From Gnetum montanum (lineage: Eukaryota > Streptophyta > Gnetopsida > Gnetales > Gnetaceae): a DNA stretch of 64,000 nucleotides. The notes below the pieces were generated by a model. That model saw nothing but the letters and a program-made list of their open reading frames with translations. It made no database searches and was not told where the DNA came from. A program made the translations under genes and the position numbers. The DNA lies in contig MNCI01006151.1 in NCBI GenBank assembly GCA_015680685.1, forward strand, positions 434,273 through 498,272, written 5' to 3'. Below, one piece after another: positions 54,236 through 64,000 of this stretch (positions are counted from its first letter, which is position 1; each line of letters opens with the position of its first letter).

Positions 54236-55700
54236 TTACTATTATTCAAGCTTATATTCTAACTTCATGCCCACAATAATAATATAAATATTCTTATGTT
54301 GTAACCCAAACTTTAATTTCTAAGATAAAACGCGATTATCTCTGGTCGACTATAGAAACGGAAGAACAAGGGTTCATTGTTTGCTGCGTGGTGTAGGCAC
54401 GTTGGTGCCGCTCCCACCTCCAACATCTTCTAGTTTGTGGCCGTGTTCACGTCCACCATTTGTGCCCCTCCCTAGTGCTTGCCATTTGAGGAATACCTGC
54501 CGCTTCCATTTTTTCATCGTGTTTTCGATGCCATGAATGCAATCCTTCATGCACTCCTAGTGTGAGTCTAAGCAGCAACGTCGGTGTCACATTTCCTAGT
54601 GGAGGTGATCTTTATAAGGTGGCCAACTCTATTGCCGTCATTCTCGGCATAGCGAAGAGACCCTAGTTTTGCTTGTGTACGTGCCATGGAAGATTATTGG
54701 AAATTATGGCACTGCTTACTGGTAGATTCTTCTTCAAACATTTGCTGACCTTCGGTAGATTCGTGATGGGTTAGATGCTGGGATATTGTTGAGAAACGCA
54801 ACATCAAATTCCAAGCCGAGGCTTTGGTGCCATGTGAGCCAAGAAAATCCTGTACATTCAGAGACGCTTGCTAATGGGTTCTACCAGTAGCCATTTTTGC
54901 TCAGCCCACTATATCCCTGATTTTTTTTTTTTGAATTTCAATCTGTAATAGAAGTAACCCAAAAATCAATATGAGTGGATAATATTTCGTGGAGTAAGGT
55001 TATGGATTTTCTGTAAACGACGATCATACTGCAATGGCATTTTGCATGCCAATTCAAATAATTGTGACTGTGATATGCTCAATTTTCTCCAATGAATACA
55101 TGTCGTGATGCCATTTCTCAAGGTCTTATTTCTTTTAAGGCTCTGTAATTGCTCAGGTGGATGCAAATGGATGAGGATGAGATCCTAATTTGGTGCAAAT
55201 TCCAAAATATTAACCCTTCTTTCTTTTGGATTGTGGCGCATTTGATTTGTTTCATTTTGTCTTTTTGTTAATTTCCGGTCTCCAACTGCATGTTGCTGAC
55301 TTCTAGATCATGAAACACATTTTTTGTTTGATCAAGCACCGTATTTCTTGTATTCTTAGTTTCTGTCTCAACTCTGGTCTAGGAATGGCATATTAAGATG
55401 AATAAGAAATCTTGTTTGCAGTGTTTTCCTTGTTTTAATATTTCTGCTTGATAATTTTTATGTGCCTGGTTCTTTTTTTTTTTTGGTGCAAGTTTTGTTT
55501 GTTACTTTATGTTTCATTTCTAGAGTCTCTACTCACACAATGTATAACTTTGCTTGTATACTCAACAATGAATTCTCATTTCTTGACAATTCCTGCTACT
55601 TCTACTCTCCATCCATAGGATTTAATCTTAGTTATTTTAACTTCTTTCTTTTTGTAAGACAACATATTTGTGCACTGCCTTGAACAATGACAAACCTTTG
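54236..55700. other. Gene-like block beside the 3' LTR of C
   Basis: 54330-54900 is GC-richer than its surroundings, and the plus strand reads protein-like words such as FPSGGDLYKVANSIAVILGI near 54590-54650. 54910-55690 is T-rich, like plant introns or 3' untranslated DNA. I do not recognise the gene. It sits between integrase and the 3' LTR of C, where the element itself has no known ORF. Confidence 0.3.
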
Positions 55701-57069
55701 GACAACTCATATACTAATTTCTGCATTCACAATTTTTTGAGCATTTAACCATATTATTGTTCTCCATCACATTTTTCAAAAATCCTCATGAACACTAAAT
55801 CCTTAATTTACATACAAAATGGGTACATGATTTTCATGTCACAAATTTCATAAGCATGAAATTTACCATTTGCAAATGAAACTAAGTTTTACTTTGGACT
55901 AGACAATTAACAAAATTCCTAATGAAGTTTGCTCCATCAAATGGTCAAATGTGACAACATTTCTCATCCCCCTCTTTGCACATTATTTGAGAAACATAAA
56001 TTTTATTGGAAACATTTTCTTTACATAGAAAAATAGAAATCATTTTTGAGGAAAATTTCCATCAAACTTAAGGTTTGAGGGAATAAAAAACCTCACCCCT
56101 AATAAAACTTAAGAAACTATACAAATAAAATCTTATACAAACTATTTTGAAGGTGGGAAGAGAATAGTTAAGGTAACTCTTTTATGGATCCTCATATTGT
56201 GAATCCTCTCATATTCAATTTCAGTAGTGATGAATACTCTTCTTTCTTCTTCTTGCCTAGTTGAAGCTTCAACTTGGTCTACTTCACTATTGTTCCCAAC
56301 AACAGTTGTTTCTTTCTCACCCAACTCTTTGGCTGCTGATTTTTGAGGTTCTTCATACCTAGTTGCTTCTGTATTTTGTGACATGAAAACCTCTCCCCAA
56401 GAATTATCTTAATTGGACTATGCTTGGCATTCAGCTTTACTGGTGCATTGGTGAAAGCTACCCCAAACATTCAAATGGATGGAGCGTTCACTGGTAAGAA
56501 AGCTAAATTCATTTGAAAGCTAAAGTAAGAATGGACTTTCGAATGATGCACCTTGAGCGGTTGCCTTATAATAAGCTCTCATGACATGCTCAGGGTAGCA
56601 TCCTGTTACATATGGAATAAAAGCCCTTCTCATTGCAATCTCTCTTAAGCTCACTAAACTTAAATACCTTACTTGCCTTTTTTTCTCAAGTATTGAATTG
56701 GATGATGTTGTGTTTCCAAGANCAAATAATGTAAATTTAATATGTAAACTAACACTTTAAATTCAATATTTAAACTAACACTCTAATGTATGCATATTTT
56801 ATTATACCATATATACATGCCTAGACATATGTATAGGATATACATACATATTAGGGTTAGATATTATATAAGTATGCATATATATTATTTTATTATATAT
56901 ATTATCACTAAGTATATATATATTTTAAATCTTACCTATAAAAGTTTATTACTTACTATTGTTATATACATGTATTAATTTATATATATATTTAAGTTAT
57001 GGGTGGTTGCCCAAAGTAATGTTTTATATGTAAAACATTATATANGCGGTTGCCCAAAGTAATGTTTTA
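55701..57069 (-). other. Interior of C after integrase, unassigned
   Basis: Minus-strand frames 56470-56279 (FTNAPVKLNAKHSPIKIILG) and 56384-56142 look coding-like but are unassigned. 56760-57000 is a run of TATATA/CATATA words. Single Ns lie at 56722 and 57045; the second is flanked by a 43-bp exact repeat. Confidence 0.35.
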
Positions 57070-58200
57070 TATGTAAAACATTATATAGAAGTTGCAACTC
57101 CATCCCACTTAATGTGTACAACTTGTATGTGTCTTCTGATAATGGTTTCTTGATTTGAAATGGACCCATCCATATTGTTGAAGATTTATTTGGCTTTTTC
57201 ATATTCTATAATAATACAATATTTCCAATTTTAAGAGGTCTCTTCAAGGCCTTTCTATTAAACCATCTTTTAACTTGAGAAACATTCTTCAATAAATTAT
57301 CCTTAGATCTATCCATTTTGGCTTCTCTTTTAATAAGCAAGGTCATGAAACTTCTATTTTATTAGTTTTCTCACTATACTTTTGCACAAAATTAGAGGCT
57401 GAACTTATAATCTTGTTCGTGACTCTTGCAGGAAAACCATAGATCAAGTTATAATTTGATGTTCCAATAGTCTATTTAAATCTAATATGGTCAGTCCATA
57501 ATGCAGATTGCAAATAATTGATCCAATTTCCTGGATTCCCCTACATCGACTTTATGATGTAGGAAATATGATTTTTATTTATAGATTTAGCTAAGCCATT
57601 CCCTTGAGGATAATAATTTGACAAAGAAAATATAAAGATGGATTTCTTTGATGCCCATGTTATAAGCAGGTTCATTATTGGACACCAGCACTTTAGGTAG
57701 ACCAAATTGACTTAGAATTTATTCTTCTAAAAACTTAATTATGTCTGATGCTAAACTTTTCCTTAGAGCTTTTGCTTTAGACCACTTAGTGAAGTAATTA
57801 GTGGCTATGAGAATAAACTTATGTCCCTCTCTTGAAGGAGTAATTGTACCAATAAAATCTAAGCCCCATTGCTGAAATGACTTATCCAAAATTATTAATT
57901 TTAAGGGAGCTCTAGCCTTTTTGACTTTTGGCCCATGAATTTGACATTTGTAATATCTTTGAATCATTGAACTAATATCTTGGTACATACTACTGTAATA
58001 AACACTATAGCAGACTATATGTTACATAGTAGACTTAGGAGACTCATAAAATAAACTAGAATAATCATGAAAGTATTCTAAAATAGGACTAATTTGATCA
58101 TTATGAACACATTTCAATAGAACCCCTCTAAATCCTTTCTATATAAGATTCCATCTTTAATCATAAATTTATTTTCCTTTTAAGAGAAAACCCTTTTTTA
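57070..58200 (-). pseudogene. Integrase pseudogene of element C
   Basis: Minus strand: MYQDISSMIQRYYKCQIHG (zinc-binding C-x2-H remnant) near 57988, then QQWGLDFIGTI with the first catalytic aspartate near 57860, and NYFTKWSKAKAL near 57790. The second catalytic region near 57690 reads SNNEPAY in place of the usual DNG-x-x-F, so the aspartate is lost. The C-terminal part near 57150 has a GPFQIKKPL-type phrase. Many stops are present. It follows RT in the usual gypsy order. Confidence 0.75.
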
Positions 58201-58609
58201 ACTTGTAGTTAGGTTATTTGGAACCTTTCATGTATTAAGGAATTCTAGAATTTCATCATACCAGTTTCCTTCATGAGTCTTAAGCATACATGCTTCATTT
58301 TCTCTTGCCATTAACTTGGCTAATCCCATTCATTTGATAGTTTTGCATATTTCTAATGAAAACCTAAAACCTTGAAACTTTATAAGTCATTTTCCTCCTT
58401 TCAACCCAATCTCATTTTGCACTAAGAATTGTTTGACTGTAGGCTCTATTAGCATAATATGAACTAATGACCGTTCCAAGTAATATTTGAAATGTTGAAG
58501 TGCTTTAATGACTAAAAATGCCTATCTCTCTAAGTCTAAATAATTTAATTCATAACCTTTCAACTGATACCTAAAAAAATTTGATTAGTTCATCTTGACC
58601 TTCATCTTT

Positions 58610-59580
58610 TTAAGTTAAAACAGTAGCAATTGAATCATTGAAAGCAAAAGCATATAACCAAAAATATTTCTTCAATTTTGGTTTTACCAAGTAGGGAGCT
58701 TCTTGAATAACCTTTTTAATCTCTGCTAAAACTCTCTTTGATCCTGGTGATTTCTTTACTAGAACATCTTTTCTTAGCATATGCATCAAAGGTTTGGCAA
58801 TTTTAGTGAACCTTGGGATGAATTTTTTGACAAAATTTATCTTTCCAAAGAAAGAATTAAGATACTTTTTATTCATTGGATGCTCAATATTTTGTACTAC
58901 TTAAATTCATGCATTATCTATATCAATTCCTTCTTTAAAGATTACATGACCTAGCAAACTTCCAAATTTAACCTCGAAGATACATTTCTTAGGATTTAAT
59001 GAAATATCATACTCATGACATCTGTAAAAAATTTGTTGAAGATGATCGATATGATATTCCTTACTTTTCTAAGAGATAGTAATATCATCTAAATAAATCA
59101 CAATGAACTCATCTATTAAGTCTTTAGAAAATAAGCCCATTTCTCTCTAGAAGGTTGGATAAAAATTTGACAATCCAAATGACATTCTTTTATAAGAAAA
59201 CATTCCCTATTTTGTGATAAATGCTATTTCGTATCTATCAACCTTATTTACCATAATCTGATTATAACATGAAAATCCTTCTAGGAAAGAGTATACCTGA
59301 CATCCTTATACGTTGATCAACATTTTTTCAGTTCTAGGAAGTGGGTATTTATCTTTTTCAGAGGCTTAATCCAACTTTTTGAAATCCACAAAAAGCCTAA
59401 TGTCTCCATTCTTCTTCCTTATTAGAATAAGGTTCTCAAGCCATATCAAATATTGAAGCAGATATATGATTTAGGCTTGCAATAACTTCTTGATCTTGGC
59501 TTCCATGGTTGGTTCAAATGATGGATTGAATTTTCTTTGCTTTTGTTCAATTATCTTACAACCATTTACCAAAGGAATTT
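58610..59580 (-). pseudogene. Reverse transcriptase pseudogene of element C
   Basis: Minus strand from 59575: IIEQKQRKFNPSFEP, AKIKKLLQA, IRKKNGDIRLFVDFKKLD, YKRMSFGL, and the active site IYLDDITIS near 59095, then LNPKKCIFEVKFGSLLGHVI. The thumb FFGKINFVKKFIPRFTKIAK follows near 58835 and the start of the gypsy RNase H (FWLYAFAFNDSIATVLT) near 58640. YLDD and the flanking phrases fit gypsy RT of the Tat branch. Stops and frameshifts make it non-functional. After 58610 the RNase H quickly becomes unreadable. Confidence 0.85.
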
Positions 59581-60145
59581 AATGAGTCATCACATTTGGT
59601 CTAAAAGCTTTAAGATCATCATAAGACAAAGCAGAATTTTCCAAATTATTTTTCAGGAGTAATAATAAATTTTGCATGAAGACTGAATCATTTTCCTTTG
59701 TGACATTTAACATATTTGATATCTCAATATATCCAAGATTTACTAATTCATACATTTGATCATGTGGATTCTATATATATTTCCTGATAAGCAAATTTTT
59801 GCTAAACTCATGTTTATAATCAATAATCTTTTTGGGAATGGAATTTGTCTTGGACCTTGTTGGTATTTTAGATATGATTTGAATTTTGAATTATTGCTTA
59901 TTTCTCAAGAATCTAAGCAATTGATCATCATATTCAAATGCTTGTAAGTGCTTTATGTTATATGTTCTTGATGACTGATGTTCATTCTTAATCGCTACCC
60001 CTTCATACCTTTTTATCCTTTTCACATCTAATGTTGAAGCTACCTTAGCTAAATCATGTACTATGTGGTTATCTTCCCTACCTATATGTTCTATTTTATA
60101 GTGATGAAACTAACTTAACATTTTGTAGACATCCTATTTATAAGG

Positions 60146-60967
60146 TCACAAGAATGAGATTTTAACTACATAGTTTTGCTTGACTTGTTCACAAATCAAT
60201 CTTGAATTTTCTTTTATGGTGATTACCTTGATCCCCATTTTCAATGCTATTTTAATTCCAACACTTAAAGCTTCATATTTAGCCTTGTTATTAGTACAAG
60301 GAAAAGATAGATGAATTTCCCTTAAAATTTTTGGGAAACCATCTTTTACTAGAACTACTCCAACTCCTACACCTTTGAAGTTACAAGAACCATCAAAGTA
60401 TAATTCCCACTTGTTCTCATCTTGAGATTCCTCTTTCTCAGAGTTATGAACTTCTTGAAGTGTACAAATTCTAGTTTCAAAGGCTCTTGTTTCAACAACT
60501 TTGTTTTTTCCATTCAAAGTTTCATTTTCCATCATCAAAGGCTCACTATATATGTACATTTGATTCGACTCCCCTTTCCAAGGTAGCCACATATGAGAAT
60601 AATCCATTGATATGTAACTTGAGAAATTCTTACTCCAACTTCTATTCAACAAAAGACTATGTGAATATGGTATATCTGCCACTTGAATAGTTACTCTACT
60701 TTTTATACGAGGTTCAGAAGAGATTTCTAATAGAACATTGGGTAGTTGATTCATAATTTTTAATCTACTTTTGTTCATTTGAACAATCTTCGTATTGGAT
60801 TTCTTAAGAGTCAAACCAAGTTTTTTACATATGAATAATGGCATAATAGTAGAGGTAGCTCTAGAATTAACCAAACAATTATGAAGATATATATCCTTTA
60901 ATTTTATTGTCAAAAGAAAAGGAGGAGCTTTCTTGTCAAAAGTAAAATCATAGCTAGCTTTTGTCAT
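60146..60967 (-). pseudogene. Protease and additional RNase H of element C
   Basis: A 273-residue minus-strand frame. Residues 30-45 read NCLVNSRATSTIMP, the retropepsin site LVDSGATS with D and G lost, followed by KKLGLTLKKSN and a LLLNRSW segment in place of I-L-GR-x-W. Residues 190-270 form an RNase H domain of the archaeal-like type known from Tat elements: WELYFDGSC, TNNKAKYEALSVGIKIA and IKENSRLICEQVK. The expected active-site E and second D are K and N here. The next stretch (HIVHDLAKVAS) completes it before RT. This places an RNase H between protease and RT, upstream of the usual one. Confidence 0.8.
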
Positions 60968-61149
60968 CTTATCAATGTTAGATACATAGCTTAATTCTAA
61001 CTCTTCGACTCTTTTTTTACTTTTAATGAACTCTAAAGCCTTTCTTTGTTAATCCTCTATCTATAGCAATTGATATATACTAATATTGGCCCTGACATAT
61101 TTAAGATCTTCAATTAAATCATATACTCCATCTCCATAAAAGCCTGGTT

Positions 61150-62308
61150 TCTTCATCCATTTATTAAAAGACTAATTTTGAGTACTTTGCTTTACTTGAT
61201 CTTCTTTACTTTTATTTTTCTCACTTCTACTTAGTAGATGAATCAAAAATGATGTTTGAAAGCTTGGAAGTAGTGAATCTTTCTTTTGATCACAGAGTAT
61301 ATCCATTTTCTTCATTATTATTACACTTCATCTAATGATATATCCTCTTCAAAACTTGATAGGAAAGAGGTATCACTAGATCCATTATTATAAGATTTGC
61401 TTGCATAATGAACACTAGATAACTCATTATATGATTCAATATCAAGGAAGTTGGGCAAAGCAAGATCAGTTTCATCCTCATCTTCTACTAACTTAGTATT
61501 TTGATGCTTATATTTCTATTTTTCTTTTCTTCCTTGATTTTAACTTTTGTTAAAGCTTTTTCTAGTTTCACTATTTTGTTAGATAAGTCTCTCATTAATT
61601 GTCCTTTTTAAAATTCTTTGCTTTCTAACTCTTGCTCTACTTTAATACAATATGATCTTGGTAATGCTTTAAGTTGAGTAAAATCTTGTACAAGAATCAC
61701 AATCTTTTCTTCTCTTTATTGAGTTGTGATAATCTCTTCATTATTCAAGTTCAGTTGTTTTCTAATTATATAGCTTCACTAAAGTAGTCATTTAGTGTTA
61801 GCAAGTTTGGAGTTCTTCTCAACCAGATTGAAATATTGGGATTCACAACCTTAAGATAACTATCTCTGAGCATTTCATCTAATGGTCTATATTGTCTTTG
61901 AAAGAGCCTAGAAATTCATTGAAATTTAATATTGAAATCTCTAATTGACTCTTTGACTCATTGCTTAACTTGTACTAGCCCATAGTATAGTTGTTGATCT
62001 AATTGATTGCCAAATTGTATCACAAAAAGACTTTTTATATCATTTCAACTTATGACACTATTGATTAGCAAGTTTGAATACCAAATTTGAGCCATATCCT
62101 CTAAAGTTGCCACAAAAAACTTACAAGCTTGGCCTTGGTGTTGAATATTTACATGAGCTAGAGTGAACTCAAACAAGTGAATGTATTCTCTAGCTAAGTA
62201 AGCTTTTCCAAGAATAAAAGGCTTAGGAAAATATTTGTAAACTACCTTAGAAATATCGTTGTAATTTTGAAACCCTAATGGTGTAAGTCTTTGTCAAGGA
62301 TTTGCCAT
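61150..62308 (-). pseudogene. Gag pseudogene of element C
   Basis: Starts at the minus-strand ATG 62308 (MANP). The Gag core reads FSKPFILGKAYLAREYIHLF-like text, then ATLEDMAQIWYSNLLINSV near 62090 and FVIQFGNQLDQQLYYGL near 62010, with the W-Y-x-x-L and F-x-x-QF landmarks of retrotransposon Gag. Several stops interrupt it. From 61650 leftward it becomes lysine-rich and frame-broken. It would form the particle and bind RNA. Confidence 0.65.
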
Positions 62309-62661
62309 CCTATTAGAATTCCTTTTTATTGACAAACTCTTTTTTTTTCTTTGAATTTCTCTTATAGACTAATAAACTAGATAGAAGGGGTGATCTTCTT
62401 ATTCTTCTGATCTTTACTTTAGTACTTATTTCAAACTCAAGAATCTTCTTTTGAATAATCAGTCTTATAATCAGGAATTTCTTTGGAACCTTTGAAATCT
62501 TCTAAACTATTAATTTGTTTGGTCATGAACCCAAAATAGTATCTAATTTTCAAACCATCCTAGAAATAATAGAAATGTTGTTGTGCTAGGACTATTAATC
62601 TCTTTGAATGTAATGAACTTAGGTAAAAAATGTTCTACCCTTCTTGTAGCATCAAAAAAAT

Positions 62662-63407
62662 TGTTGGCACCCATTTGGGACCACCAATGTTGGGCCTTCA
62701 GTTTTGCGACTTTCAGGTCATGGGAAATGAAGGTGTTCTTCAAATAGGGTTTAGGTGCTTGCTAGTCTCTATCCACACCAAGGCCTAGATACCTCCAAAT
62801 AGACTCAATGGTTATGAAACGAACTAAACATGAGTATGTGTTTGCTATTGTGAATGTTAAAATGGTTGGGTTGTGTATAAAACTGTAATTGGCTAACATC
62901 AACGAAATTCAACTAACTTTGTCAAATACTGTGAGTTGTTGAAGGTTCCTATTTTGTCAAATCACTAAGTCTATATAGTCCCTATAGTGTATTACTTGTA
63001 ACAAATAAAATTTCACAAAAACATTTAAGCACAATTTTGCCAATCTACTAATTTCCCCTAGAGAGAAAATTCCACAAGAAAACTAGAAATAGAGTGAGAT
63101 TTAGCGGGTTTTAGAAAGAGAAAAGAAAAGAAAGTAGATTTGTGTGGGAGCTCAAACATTTAAGCAAGATAAATTGACATGAGAAAACACTTTGCAATAA
63201 AGCTATTTCAATTTAATCTATTACGAATCATATAAACCTTTTGAGCTCAATAAGTAATTTCATAAAAGACACTTTTATTTACTATCAAAACTCTTTGTAA
63301 ATGACAAGTACAAGCTTCTATTTGGGTAGTTAAATATTGATCAAGAATTACAAATAATAAAACTTCTAGAAGAATTTGACAATTTCAAGATTACAATATT
63401 AAGGCAA
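62662..63407 (-). repeat. 5' LTR of element C, interrupted
   Basis: Plus strand TGTTGGCACCC onward matches 52747-53495 closely up to the word AAGGCAATAA, where an A/F-type LTR begins. The remaining U3 part would lie beyond the window. The adjoining primer site region (minus strand ATTTTTTTGATGC) is too decayed to name a tRNA. Confidence 0.8.
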
Positions 63408-64000
63408 TAATGGGACGCGATATCGCATGGGCCACAATATCGCAGTGCATCGTCATATCTATAAATAAGAGGTGGCTCTCCCTTGTTTCTCATCCTAGGC
63501 TTAGACCGTAGTGAAACTCTGGTAGTTTGATCTCTCCAGAGATAGAATATTTTCCATGTGTCTGCAGTAGAAGTCCTAAAGTAAACGGATCTTTATTCGA
63601 GCAAACATTGTACCTGAACACAAGTTTGTGTACAACAATAAAGACGAACTTCTTGGATAAACCTTGCAGTGCATGGAATAGGCTAGTTAGGATTTTATTT
63701 ATTGTTATTTACTATTTTCCATTTAAATTCTTATTAGAAATTAAATCTTTCTCAACCCCTCTCCTAGTTAAGTGCCTCAGTACGACTGCTTTGCGCATGT
63801 GCGTTACGCATGGTGATCCCAGCAACGATTAGCATTTTGTAACCACAGTTGCATTGGTTCAGGGTGTGAACGGGTGCTGATGCTAGGTTAATTTAGACCT
63901 AGTTAGTTAGTTAGAGTAGTAATTAGTCTCTTCAACCCTTTACCTCCCTAGCATAGGAGATAAAACTGAAAAAGAAATAAAAATCATATACCTCAGACTT
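63408..64000 (+). repeat. A/F-type LTR, cut by window end
   Basis: Starts at about 63408-63411 (GGGACGCGATATCGCATGGG), with two palindrome units, TATAAATA near 63460, AATAAA near 63638 and the shared CAATAAAGACGAAC phrase. It ends in the CCTCAGACTT phrase of U5. It lies inside the 5' LTR of C. Whether a full element or a solo LTR follows cannot be seen. Confidence 0.85.

Larger units (their letters stand above)
52747..63407 (-). mobile_element. Tat-like gypsy element C
   Basis: Minus-strand order: 5' LTR (62662-63407 and further, interrupted), gag (62308-61150), protease plus an RNase H domain (60967-60146), RT and first part of the second RNase H (59580-58610), integrase (58200-57070), about 2.8 kb of other DNA, 3' LTR (54235-52747). 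All ORFs are broken. The right end is beyond a later LTR insertion at 63408. The left flank is GTGCAA. Confidence 0.85.

Noticed and set aside
63527-63832. 101-residue frame as a gene
   Set aside because: It lies wholly within an A/F-type LTR and its sequence is R/U5 text shared with other LTRs.

Overview
The window is plant nuclear DNA from a large, repeat-rich genome. The evidence is Ty3/gypsy elements of Athila/Tat type with a tRNA-Asp primer site, Ty1/copia gag, a hAT relic, tRNA-derived SINE-like copies, relics of an LRR receptor kinase and a PPR gene, and a plant-type AACCCTA telomere motif. A seed plant is likely and a gymnosperm is possible, but I cannot name the species. I see no intact host gene. 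The only long intact coding region is the gag-protease ORF of one retrotransposon at 21193-24537. Ns occur at 3696-4163 and 46419-46468, with single Ns at 4964, 56722 and 57045.

Layout. 1-390: LTR fragment of family C (minus). 391-1860: broken host-gene-like pieces (receptor kinase, PPR, one unidentified). 2031-6548: element F (minus), a pol-less gag-protease gypsy element with its 5' LTR. 6590-7965: hAT transposase relic. 9070-14152: 5'-truncated gypsy element B (plus) with a 3' ORF and 3' LTR. 14153-15969: LTR relic of a copia-like family, split by a solo LTR at 14987-15810. 15975-32216: element E (minus), an Athila-like gypsy element with both LTRs and an exact 5-bp target duplication (AACAT). 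Element A (plus, 19971-27061) is nested inside E's integrase, and its right end is lost at a junction carrying three telomere-type repeat units. 32217-36880: AT-rich DNA with about five SINE-like copies. 36885-38050 and 47617-52746: the split 3' part of gypsy element G (minus). Gag-only copia element D (minus, about 38300-47616) lies inside G and itself holds a family C LTR (40601-42230) beside a GC-richer, gene-like block. 52747-63407: element C (minus), a Tat-like gypsy element with an RNase H domain between protease and RT. From 63408 to the window end: an A/F-type LTR inserted in C's 5' LTR.

How the parts work together. A and F encode Gag and protease only, and they share the same fusion of the protease tail to the pol 3' end. 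They look like a non-autonomous lineage that would need RT, RNase H and integrase from a relative such as E. Every LTR family here appears to carry its own short palindrome, repeated upstream of the TATA box: CGCGATATCGCG in A/F, CTGATATCAG in E, an ATCGAT type in B, TGCACTAGTGCA in G, AAGACGTCTT in D and GGTGGTTATAACCACC in C. B and G also have a second copy of this promoter-like block inside the element, ahead of the 3' ORF. I consider this modular, fast-changing promoter palindrome the most interesting signal in the window.
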